NCBI GenBank assembly: GCA_017601265.1
Contig: JAFNJA010000087.1
Span: 1-8,302, forward strand
Direction: 5' to 3'
Source: Candidatus Brockarchaeota archaeon
Lineage (GTDB): Archaea > Thermoproteota > EX4484-205 > DTQO01
Length of the DNA: 8,302 bases
The position numbers and the translations under genes are program-made. Position 1 is the first letter of the stretch, and every line of letters starts with the position of its first letter. Under the pieces are notes generated by a model. The model saw only the letters and a program-made list of their open reading frames with translations, was not told where the DNA came from and made no database searches. This document shows, one piece after another, positions 1-5,870 of the stretch.

Positions 1-291
1 AAGGCCGGCCTCGACCCCAAGTCCTTGGATTCCGGGTTCCCCCTAGACCTCAAGAAGGCCAGGGACGTGCTTGGCGACGACGTGGTAATACGGGGGAACC
101 TGCACGTCATGACCCTGCTGGAAGGTCCGAGGGAGAAGATAAGGTCCGAGGCGCTGGGGATACTGGGCTCGGGGGTCCTGAAGGGAAAGATGTTCATCTT
201 CGGGGAAGGCAACAACGTCGCTCCTTTCACCCCCGTGGAGAACATGAACTACGCTTACGAGGTGGTGAGGGAGCACGGCGCGCTGAAGTGA
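1..291 (+). CDS. Uroporphyrinogen decarboxylase-fold (URO-D/MtaA-like) protein, 3' end only
   Basis: This is the last 96 residues of a gene that begins before the window. The reading frame is open from base 1 and ends at TGA 289-291. It shows the typical end of the URO-D barrel: a strand with VVIRGNLHV, a helix containing LLEGPREKIRSEA, then FIFGEGNNVAPFTPVENM followed by an EVVREHG helix. Relatives include HemE (haem biosynthesis) and the corrinoid-protein:coenzyme M methyltransferases MtaA/MtbA, as well as many uncharacterised methyltransferase-like proteins. The loop form GNNVAPFTPVENM resembles the broad methyltransferase-like group more than classical HemE, but the metal-binding and substrate residues lie outside the window, so the reaction cannot be assigned. 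The gene converges with the kinase gene on the other strand, leaving 33 bases between the two stops. Confidence 0.85.
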   Translation, partial: KAGLDPKSLDSGFPLDLKKARDVLGDDVVIRGNLHVMTLLEGPREKIRSEALGILGSGVLKGKMFIFGEGNNVAPFTPVENMNYAYEVVREHGALK

Positions 292-324
292 AGCGCGAAA
301 CCGGTCGCGGACGGGTTCTGGCGG

Positions 325-1417
325 TTAAGGAACTCCGAACCGCTCCAAATATATGCCCGTCCTGTCCCGCAACACCTTGATTACCTCCCTCAAGTGCCCC
401 GCTTGCATCCTCATCTTCTCGGCCGCATCAGGCCTCATGCCCAGCCTCTCCGGCCCGACCTTCATGGAGACGAAGACGGCGAAGAACCTCCTCGCGGCGG
501 GCGCGGCCTCGAAGAACCCGAGGTCCTCGACCTTTTTGCCCGAGAAGCGCTCGTAGGCGCCCAATATCTCGCCTCTCGCCTCCGGGTTGCCGTATGTGCT
601 GGACAGCAGGAGGGTCCAAGCAAGGTCCAGCCTGCAATCCGCCACGTCGAAATTGGTCCAGTCGACCACGAAAGTCCTGCCATCTTCGCTCACCATGCAT
701 GACGTTTTCAAAGTGGTAATCAAGGTGGACGGGCGACAACTGCCACGCGCGGACGCCACCTCTCCGCCGTTCCAGCCAATCCGGCACCTCCTCGAATTCC
801 TTTTGCCCGAAATGGGCGAGCATGCGCCTGCCGGTTTCCAGCATCCCGCTCAGAAGTGGATCGGGCCCGCCTTCGGCGTAGGCGGAAGGATCCGGGAAAA
901 GCGACCTGTCGGAGGTGAAGTGGCTTGCGTCCAAGGCGTGCAGGTCCGCCAGAATCTTGCAGAACAGGTTGACCAAGTTTTCCTTTTTCCCGCTCGGCGA
1001 CGCGCCCGCGATTTCCGCCATGGTTTTGCCGTTCACCTTTTCCATGATCAAGAAGGGATTGTCCAGGACCGACTTATCCTCTTCTAGGAGGTAAACCTTC
1101 GGCACCGGGAAACCGAGGTCGCGAAGCTTTGACATCGCCCTGAACTCTTTGTTTGGCTTCTCGGCCGCATCGCCAGCGTAAATCCTGAGGACCATCTCCT
1201 TGGCTCCAGCCCTCTTGCCGTGGAACCCAAGATCGAAGGAGTAGATTTCAGTCTCCCATCCCTTGTGCCCGAAATGTTGAAAGAGGCGCACGCTTTGCTC
1301 TCTTCCCGAAGGTCGGCCTCGAGGGAATTTTCTGCCAATCACCTTTTTCCCGGGAGGGGGATCAGCGGGCGTTGCCGTCCGAACCCAGCCTGCCTCGGGG
1401 CCCATGGGCAGGCTCAT
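325..1417 (-). pseudogene. Aminoglycoside-phosphotransferase-fold kinase, frameshifted
   Basis: The product would be a small-molecule kinase of the APH/choline-kinase fold, about 363 residues. The N-terminal part shows a nucleotide-loop region (HKGWETEIYSF), a strand VLRIYAG, FPVPKVYLLEED, the hinge NPFLIMEKVNGKTM and the catalytic loop VHLDYHFENVM, with the base Asp and a downstream Asn. The metal-binding segment TFVVDWTNFD and the C-terminal helices to GIYLERFGVP lie in a different frame. The frames meet at 694-701, where the coding strand reads CATGCATG. Removing one CATG, or only the C between the two ATGs, restores HLDYHFENVM followed by VSEDGRTFVVDW at normal spacing. I chose ATG 1417; ATG 1405 is an alternative, and no clear ribosome site is visible. 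The gene lies 34 bases after the oxidoreductase stop, so the two are probably co-transcribed. The substrate is unknown. If the shift is a sequencing or assembly error, this is an intact gene. Confidence 0.8.
694..701 (-). repeat. CATG tandem duplication at the kinase frameshift
   Basis: CATGCATG contains two copies of the self-complementary tetramer CATG and lies exactly where the kinase reading frame breaks. Upstream the frame ends with HFENVM; downstream VSEDGRTFVVDW continues in a different frame. A duplication of four bases gives the observed shift, but a single inserted C gives the same net result, so the mutational route is inferred. Confidence 0.6.
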
Positions 1418-1451
1418 CGGTATCCGAAACCTTAGGCAGCTAGGCTTAGAG

Positions 1452-2495
1452 TTAAAGCGATGGAATGTACAAATTCCTGTTTTCCAGGGGCGGCTTGACC
1501 TTAGCGCCATCCCTCAAGTGGGACAGAGCCATCCCGACGCAAAGCTCCATCCCGTCGCGCCCGACCTTGGCGTTGCACTTCGTGTCCGAGCCGGTTTCGA
1601 TGGCGTTGATAAGATCCTTTATGCATTCTACCGTTGGGCTGGATTTTTCGAACGGGGGAAAAGGCGCAGGCTCGTGCGATCCCCACTTGTCCGATTCCAC
1701 CATTACCCTCATCCTCCAATCGATCCCGTTGTCCAACACCCTCGCCACGCCCTTGGTGCAATCTACCTCGAATTCGTATAAGCCCGGCGAAGGGACGATG
1801 AAAGCGTGCTTGCCCCCCTCGAAGGAAACGTGGCCCCAAACGAGCGAGGGGTCCCGGTCGAAGGCGTTCCTTGCCCCGTCGTACCCTGAACCCTCGATCT
1901 CCCCCTGGATGCAGCTCGGTTTTGGATCTCCGAGCAGGAAGCGGACGGTGTCGACCGTGTGGCTGTGGGTGTGCATCAGGGCGCCGGAAGCGTAGGCCAC
2001 CACGACTTTCGGCTCACCAAGCCTGCCTCCTTCTATTGTTTCCCTCATCTTCCAATACCCCGGATGGAACCTCCTTAAGGTCCCAACGTTGAGCTTCGCT
2101 TTCGACCTCTCGCAAGCCTCAGCGATCTCGTCCGCCTGCGACATCGAACAGCACATCGCCTTCTCGCAGTAGATCGCCTTCACGCCGCTTTTCACGGCGT
2201 ACATCACTATTTCGTGGCGGACCGTCGCGGGTGTTGTGACGCTCAATATGTCGAGCCCCTCGTCGTCGATCATCTTCCTGTAATCTGAATAGCGCGATTC
2301 GACCTTCCACCTCTTGCAGAAGGCTTCCAACTTTCCAGCGTCTATGTCGGCGGCTGCCACGATCTTGATCCCCAGAGCCGAGTACGCGGCGGCGTGGGAG
2401 TAAGGAAGGATGCAGGCGGCATAACCCAAGACCTCGTCGTCTATCGAACCCGCCATCCTGCCGCAGCCGACTATGCCTACCCTGTACCTTACCAA
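1452..2495 (-). CDS. Gfo/Idh/MocA-family NAD(P)-dependent oxidoreductase
   Basis: This is a dehydrogenase of the glucose-fructose oxidoreductase / inositol 2-dehydrogenase family, 347 residues from the chosen start. The Rossmann fold opens with RVGIVGCGRMAGSI (residues 5-18), and an acidic residue ends the second strand (AAADID, 47-52). Next comes SVTTPATVRHEI. The catalytic-lysine motif is EKA at 111-113 rather than the usual EKP. Further on, HTHSHTVDTVRFLLGDP supplies the His and Asp expected in the active site, and the protein ends with PPLENRNLYIPSL. Such enzymes oxidise hydroxyls of sugars, inositols or their derivatives; the substrate cannot be read from the sequence. I placed the start at TTG 2495, because the conserved fold begins right there and a TATA box lies about 29 bases upstream. 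The frame stays open back to TTG 2570, but those 25 extra residues look unlike the family. The kinase gene follows on the same strand. Confidence 0.9.
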   Translation of the reverse strand: MVRYRVGIVGCGRMAGSIDDEVLGYAACILPYSHAAAYSALGIKIVAAADIDAGKLEAFCKRWKVESRYSDYRKMIDDEGLDILSVTTPATVRHEIVMYAVKSGVKAIYCEKAMCCSMSQADEIAEACERSKAKLNVGTLRRFHPGYWKMRETIEGGRLGEPKVVVAYASGALMHTHSHTVDTVRFLLGDPKPSCIQGEIEGSGYDGARNAFDRDPSLVWGHVSFEGGKHAFIVPSPGLYEFEVDCTKGVARVLDNGIDWRMRVMVESDKWGSHEPAPFPPFEKSSPTVECIKDLINAIETGSDTKCNAKVGRDGMELCVGMALSHLRDGAKVKPPLENRNLYIPSL

Positions 2496-2520
2496 ACCAT
2501 CAGAACGACTGGAAAACGGA

Positions 2521-2528
2521 GTATATAC
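2521..2528 (-). promoter_or_regulatory. TATA box for the oxidoreductase gene
   Basis: GTATATAC, centred about 29 bases upstream of the TTG at 2495, places transcription initiation at or next to the start codon, suggesting a leaderless message. A second candidate, CTTTTAAG at about 2551-2558, could drive a slightly longer transcript. Both calls rest on sequence resemblance and spacing only. Confidence 0.45.
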
Positions 2529-2574
2529 GCTCTTCTGCGTCCAAGGCGCGCTTAAAAGGCGTTCGCGCAAAAAT

Positions 2575-2889
2575 TCAACCTTTCGAATCGTAATAAAATT
2601 TATGCGTCACGTCGTCTTCGACGATTTCGACTGAACCGGAATCGCCGCCTTCCGTCGACATATCGTTGACGTTTTCCAGTGGTATTGAAAACAGGTAATG
2701 GATCGACTTGCTTGATATGCCGCGTTCCTTCAGGAATATCGCCCTCCGGTTGGTCAGCACCAAGAAGCCGCGCGGCAGTGCCGTCAACACCTTCGTTTCC
2801 CCCTTACCCTGCTTCTTTCCTACGGAACTGTAATCACCGTGCCACGAGGCTATGATCTCTTCGCCCTCCTCCAAGGTTATCGACCCCAT
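2575..2889 (-). CDS. Small PH/GRAM-like domain protein
   Basis: This encodes a 104-residue soluble protein starting at ATG 2889. It has the layout of bacterial/archaeal PH-like (GRAM-like) domains: an opening LEEGEEIIASWHGDY strand, then GFLVLTNRRAIFLKERG (the hallmark 'LVLTNRRLIF'-type strand pair), then SIPLENVNDMS and a last visible strand THKFYYDS. Such domains are usually thought to bind lipids or proteins, but members with this architecture are mostly uncharacterised. The protein stops right after FYYDSKG, where the fold normally continues into a C-terminal helix, so it may be truncated or very short. No membrane segment is seen. The oxidoreductase start lies about 80 bases downstream on the same strand. 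That gene has its own TATA box, so shared transcription is possible but not needed. Confidence 0.65.
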   Translation of the reverse strand: MGSITLEEGEEIIASWHGDYSSVGKKQGKGETKVLTALPRGFLVLTNRRAIFLKERGISSKSIHYLFSIPLENVNDMSTEGGDSGSVEIVEDDVTHKFYYDSKG

Positions 2890-3260
2890 CCAGTCGGCAT
2901 CGTTCGAGTTCGAACGGGACGTTTCCTTTCACCTTTTCGGCGGTTGCGCTAGTCTCAGCTTGCGCTCGATTGCAAGCAGCAGACTCGATATTAAGGTTAC
3001 CTTGGGCCGGTCGAGTTTGATAATAATTAACCTTTTTCAGGATGTAAAAGGCGGCAATTGGGTCTAATGTCCAAGGATCTATAGTCGGGCCGGTTTCCCT
3101 TCGCGGGCTGGCTGGAATGGTGCCGGGCCGATTGGGCAGCTCGTTCGGCCGATGGCGCTTCGATCGATCCAGGCGCGCGGGCTCCGGAATTCCTGAATAG
3201 CGTCTTGGAAGTCGGCAGCGAGCCTCGCGCGTTTTGCATTGGCGGGTTCGGTATGGGGAC
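2890..3260. other. Intergenic spacer with minus-strand promoter candidates
   Basis: No convincing gene lies in these 371 bases. AT-rich elements that could serve the PH-like gene on the minus strand are at about 3018-3031 (TTAATTATTATC read on the minus strand) and about 2984-2996 (CCTTAATATCG). Either would give a leader of roughly 75-115 bases. A frame of about 145 codons is open on the minus strand through this spacer, but it has no upstream start codon and no recognisable motif. A small palindromic GTTCGAAC occurs near 2909-2916; no tRNA T-arm can be folded around it. Confidence 0.4.
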
Positions 3261-3611
3261 TTAAGCGGAAACGCCGCGCTCTGAAAAGTAGGTCAGCACT
3301 ACCGCCAGGAGGATCCCAGAGACGAAAGCCATCAGGAGAAACCTGATTTCAAAACCCAGGGCGTGAAGCAGGTAGGCGATCGAAAGAGTCACAATCGTCC
3401 CGCCCCAGAAAACGCGGATTCCGCGCGCGGACGCTACGGCGCCTTTCTCTGCTTCCCTGGAGGCGAATCCGAGAGCCATGAGCCACGCTCCCGCCGCGAG
3501 GAACGGTATGGAGACGGCGAGGATGGCGGGTAAAACGAAAGACGCTGCTATCGCGACCAACAGGGACGCCATCAATACTACGAAGCTCATTAACGGCTGG
3601 CTTGCCTTCAT
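3261..3611 (-). CDS. Small four-helix membrane protein, function unknown
   Basis: The product is 116 residues with four predicted membrane segments: about residues 8-26, 28-47, 68-86 and 88-108. A short charged loop lies in the middle (ASREAEKGAVASARGIR). Positive residues in that loop suggest it faces the cytoplasm. There is no signal peptide cleavage site, catalytic motif or family signature that I recognise, and the length fits many orphan archaeal membrane proteins. The ATG at 3611 is supported by a good TATA box about 37 bases upstream, giving a leader of roughly ten bases. It is flanked by non-coding or decayed sequence on both sides, so it is probably transcribed alone. Confidence 0.7.
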   Translation of the reverse strand: MKASQPLMSFVVLMASLLVAIAASFVLPAILAVSIPFLAAGAWLMALGFASREAEKGAVASARGIRVFWGGTIVTLSIAYLLHALGFEIRFLLMAFVSGILLAVVLTYFSERGVSA

Positions 3612-3643
3612 GATGCGACCCGATTAGGTGTGTTTCGATCGGG

Positions 3644-3652
3644 TAAATATAA
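3644..3652 (-). promoter_or_regulatory. TATA box for the four-helix membrane protein
   Basis: On the minus strand this reads TTATATTTA within GGTTATATTTACCC, close to the archaeal TATA consensus. It is centred 37 bases before the ATG at 3611, which predicts a leader of about 10 bases. Confidence 0.55.
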
Positions 3653-3740
3653 CCGTTGTGCATAAGCGCTCAAGCTAAATTTGATCTTGCCATGAGCTTA
3701 CGTAAGACGCGGTTAACGCGCGCGAAGGCCGAGAAGTGCC

Positions 3741-3857
3741 TTATTCGCTCTTGCCAGATATGTACGTACAATAACCGTAATTTATTGGGCCGGTTTTCGT
3801 CTTCTCGCAAGGGAAGTCCGGGCACTCGAAGCACAGCCTGATGCCCTTGGCGAAGGC
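3741..3857 (-). pseudogene. 3' remnant of a cysteine-rich DUF3795-type gene
   Basis: Read in a minus-strand frame without any start codon, this stretch encodes AFAKGIRLCFECPDFPCEK, then YGYCTYISGKSE and a TAA stop (3743-3741). The C-x-x-C-x-x-x-x-C pattern with the 'AKGIxxCFECxxFPC' wording is typical of the C-terminal half of DUF3795 proteins, small cysteine-rich archaeal and bacterial proteins thought to bind metal. The N-terminal half, with the other cysteines (usually around 'CGLYCGAC'), is missing. The sequence just upstream in this frame (for example RVAPRPLSGSFTIG) does not look like the family, and a stop codon cuts the frame at 3932-3930. The fragment sits just after the stop of the surface-protein gene on the same strand. 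Most likely it is a decayed relic. The overlapping 90-codon minus-strand frame (3942-3670) has no family features and I consider it spurious. Confidence 0.6.
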
Positions 3858-3938
3858 TCTTTTCCCGCCTTGTGAACCTATGGTAAAGCTTCCGGAGAGC
3901 GGACGCGGAGCAACCCGCAGCGTGGAGCGTCAGCCGGG

Positions 3939-5249
3939 TCACTTGGCGTGGCGAAAGCGCTTCCTCAGGTAAACGTTGACGGGCGCCATAAGCAAGATCA
4001 AGAAAAGGATGCCTGAGGGGAATTCAGGAATGGGCGTCATGGAATACGTCGCGTAGCCGCTGCCCGACGGGCACCTGTCCATCTTAGTCCCTCCTTGCGC
4101 GCCGGGCCTCAGCGTGCTAGTGCTCGAACCCTGGTAAGAGATGGCGTCGATTTCGGAAACGGTGTACCCGGCCGCTCCAAGCTCGGTCAGGTAGGTTCTC
4201 TTCGCCTCCAGCTTAACCCAGCCGTAGGAGCCGGGAGTGCTGTCCGTTAGCTTCACGGCTATATTGCCGCTCGAGGACGCGTAGCGCGTTCCCGAAGACA
4301 TGGAGCTGAACGTTGCGGAATCGCCGTCATTCCAAGTCGATGTTCCATGTTCCTTGTAGCAGAGCTTGAGCTTCCCCTCCGAGGCGCCGGTTGCCACGAA
4401 GAGCATAGAGAAGTCCTCGTTTCCTATGGTGAAGTTTATCTCGTACTTGTCGCCCGAGGTCATTGAGGAGACGGCGAAATCTCCTAGCCTCATCGCTATG
4501 GCAAGGCTGTCGGAATCTTCGCCTGCCTGGAGGCCGTTGACGCCCGTCTTTCCGACGATGTCGTAGGGCGAGGAGATGTAGGAGACGTAGATCTTCGGTT
4601 TGTTCGACGTTGCTTCCTTCGTGCTTAATGCAACGGCGTAACTGCTGGATTCGGTGGTGCTCTTTAGTATCCAGCCGTAGTTCGTCGAGGACGTTTGGAC
4701 GAAGTTTCTGACATCGTAGGTGGCTGTCCAATTCCAGTAGCCCGAAGAACTAAGGGTAGTCGTGCTGGTCGCCGTACCGTTGAAGTCACCACCGGCATTC
4801 GTCCACGAGTTCGTCCCATCGTACTTGTTCCAGGTTACATTCCCCTCAGTCCAGGCCCTCGCCGGACTCTGCTGTACCCTGTGTATGCCGATTGTAAAAC
4901 TCTGGGAGAATGATGCTACGTACAAGGACACGTTTGCCGAATCAACCCAAGCGTTTGCGGGTATGCTTGTGAGGTCGAACTTGACGATCGCCCTACGTAT
5001 CTTTGCTGAAGGAGAATAACCTACGTCCATGGTTGTGAGGGTGCCATAATTAGTGTCCGCGCTCTTCGAACTCATGTAGGAGTCCGCCGAAGAGGACGTG
5101 ATGGTCGCGGTCGTTATGCTGTCATAGTCCGACGAGTCGGTCCCCGAGAGGTCGCTCGTCGAGGGATCCGTGGCCAGGACCGTCGGGAGGCCCGGGATGC
5201 CCGCCAAGATCAGCATAATCAGGCAGACCGCGATCTCTCTCTTTGGCAA
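3939..5249 (-). CDS. Exported surface protein with DNRLRE/CBM96-like domain and PEF-CTERM-type tail
   Basis: This is a 436-residue protein. Residues 1-26 form a signal peptide (PKRE, then a hydrophobic run CLIMLILAGIPGL, then a small-residue cleavage region). After a Ser/Thr/Asp-rich linker, residues 48-224 look like a DNRLRE/CBM96 beta-sandwich: ADSYMSSKSADTNYGTL, RAIVKFDLTSIP, WTEGNVTWN and KPKIYVSY. Residues 225-400 form a second, Ser/Thr-rich beta domain that I do not recognise; it has two cysteines (KLCYKEH and DRCPSG). The end, PEFPSG (from residue 408) plus a hydrophobic stretch and a basic tail RKRFRHAK, matches a PEF-CTERM sorting signal. Archaeosortases are believed to cleave such signals and attach the protein to a lipid. 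It probably sits on the outer cell surface and may bind polysaccharide. N-glycosylation sequons (NVS, NVT, NGT, NWT) are frequent. The start is TTG 5249, supported by GGGTGA just upstream. No archaeosortase gene is in the window. Confidence 0.85.
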   Translation of the reverse strand: MPKREIAVCLIMLILAGIPGLPTVLATDPSTSDLSGTDSSDYDSITTATITSSSADSYMSSKSADTNYGTLTTMDVGYSPSAKIRRAIVKFDLTSIPANAWVDSANVSLYVASFSQSFTIGIHRVQQSPARAWTEGNVTWNKYDGTNSWTNAGGDFNGTATSTTTLSSSGYWNWTATYDVRNFVQTSSTNYGWILKSTTESSSYAVALSTKEATSNKPKIYVSYISSPYDIVGKTGVNGLQAGEDSDSLAIAMRLGDFAVSSMTSGDKYEINFTIGNEDFSMLFVATGASEGKLKLCYKEHGTSTWNDGDSATFSSMSSGTRYASSSGNIAVKLTDSTPGSYGWVKLEAKRTYLTELGAAGYTVSEIDAISYQGSSTSTLRPGAQGGTKMDRCPSGSGYATYSMTPIPEFPSGILFLILLMAPVNVYLRKRFRHAK

Positions 5250-5253
5250 GCTT

Positions 5254-5258
5254 TCACC
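5254..5258 (-). promoter_or_regulatory. Ribosome binding site deciding the TTG start of the surface protein
   Basis: On the minus strand, GGTGA lies four bases before TTG 5249 (context CGGGTGAAAGCTTG). It matches the archaeal anti-16S Shine-Dalgarno core. It supports the TTG start, which is also placed correctly for the signal peptide. Most other genes here lack such a site. Confidence 0.6.
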
Positions 5259-5383
5259 CGTCGTAGCAGGTTTTCCTCGGAAAGTTGCGCTTGGTTGGCC
5301 ATAGATTCGGAGGTCCCATTTCCTAACCTCTCTGCTGCCACCGCGGTCGATTGAAGACTAACTAAGCATTACTCCTAGCCCCT

Positions 5384-5396
5384 TGTTTATATGATT
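5384..5396 (-). promoter_or_regulatory. TATA box candidate for the surface-protein gene
   Basis: The minus strand reads AATCATATAAACA in an AT-rich setting. Transcription would begin near 5365, giving a leader of roughly 115 bases. That agrees with this gene, unlike its neighbours, having a Shine-Dalgarno site. Confidence 0.4.
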
Positions 5397-5615
5397 TTGG
5401 ACACCAACAATACTTTAATCAACCCTTTTTACCCTTCTGGTCGGTTGCCTGCCTAAATTAATATTTACAAAGATAAAATAGATTCGACATGGTCCCCAAA
5501 TTGGTAGACGTTGCGCCGTGACTCCAATGCCGGAATTAAGAATCGATTTCAGACTTGGCGACCAAAGCCCGGCTCGTCAAGCGCTTTAAATCGAGTGCAT
5601 CCTGCAATGATCTAT

Positions 5616-5843
5616 TCACAATAAACCCGCTTCCTTCGCCTTGACCTTCACGCACGATACTATCTTCTTTGCCACGTCGCAATAGTGCGAGCAGAGGTAA
5701 TCCCTTTGGTGGACTGCCGCGTGCTCGCATCTTACTTTGGTATCGCATCCGAGCCTTTGCGCCTCTTTGCAGACCAAGTTCATGGTATCCACCCAAGGTG
5801 CGCATTGCGCCGGGGCGTTTTGTAAAAGAACCAAATCTTCCAT
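5616..5843 (-). CDS. 75-residue cysteine-rich protein, unknown family
   Basis: This is a short soluble protein beginning MEDLVLLQNAPAQCAPW. It has seven cysteines in 75 residues: C14, then in VCKEAQRLGC, KVRCEHAAVH, YLCSHYC and IVSC. Nearby histidines (CEHAAVH, CSHYC) suggest a zinc- or iron-sulfur-binding small protein. I do not recognise the family, and the spacing does not fit rubredoxin, ferredoxin or a common zinc ribbon. The frame is preferred over the overlapping 89-codon frame (5805-5536), which has arginine/glycine-rich, motif-free content. It is also favoured by its ATG (5843) lying about 23 bases after a TATA-like CTTTTTTAGC, consistent with a leaderless transcript. It could also be the surviving part of a longer gene. 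It is not obviously co-transcribed with anything. Confidence 0.5.
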   Translation of the reverse strand: MEDLVLLQNAPAQCAPWVDTMNLVCKEAQRLGCDTKVRCEHAAVHQRDYLCSHYCDVAKKIVSCVKVKAKEAGLL

Positions 5844-5850
5844 GGAAAGG

Positions 5851-5870
5851 CTATTAATAAGCTAAAAAAG
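5851..5870 (-). promoter_or_regulatory. TATA-like region for the cysteine-rich gene
   Basis: The minus strand reads CTTTTTTAGCTTATTAATAG. The CTTTTTTAGC part is centred about 23 bases before ATG 5843, the right spacing for leaderless initiation at or near the ATG. The closer TTATTAATAG is probably too near to act as the TATA box itself. Confidence 0.4.

Larger units (their letters stand above)
5250..5615. other. AT-rich intergenic spacer upstream of the surface-protein gene
   Basis: No gene is supported in these 366 bases. The stretch from about 5340 to 5490 is distinctly richer in A+T than its surroundings. It contains the proposed surface-protein promoter and a further TATA-like run (AATATTAATTTA on the minus strand, near 5454-5466). 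At 5500-5511 the sequence AATTGGTAGACG resembles the D-arm of bacterial tRNA-Leu, but no acceptor, anticodon or T-arm pairing can be found around it. Confidence 0.4.

Noticed and set aside
587..1087. 166-codon plus-strand frame opposite the kinase
   Set aside because: It is antisense to clear kinase motifs and has no domain features of its own.
2902..2917. GTTCGAAC-type sequence resembling a tRNA B box
   Set aside because: It is a short palindrome without a T-stem on either strand and with no tRNA cloverleaf around it.
2825..3262. Frame of about 145 codons open on the minus strand through the 2890-3260 spacer
   Set aside because: It has no ATG, GTG or TTG in the upstream part, crosses an AT-rich promoter-like region, overlaps the PH-like gene in another frame, and has no recognisable motif.
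3670..3942. 90-codon minus-strand frame downstream of the surface-protein gene
   Set aside because: It has no family-like content. The neighbouring frame over the same DNA carries the DUF3795-type cysteine motif, so this frame is a shadow.
5484..5545. tRNA-Leu-like D-arm, AATTGGTAGACG, in the spacer before the surface-protein gene
   Set aside because: Only about 12 bases match. No acceptor stem, anticodon stem or TTCRANYC T-arm can be paired at the right distances, so it is probably chance.
5536..5805. 89-codon minus-strand frame overlapping the cysteine-rich gene
   Set aside because: It is arginine/glycine-rich without motifs and has no promoter at its start; the cysteine-rich frame is better supported.
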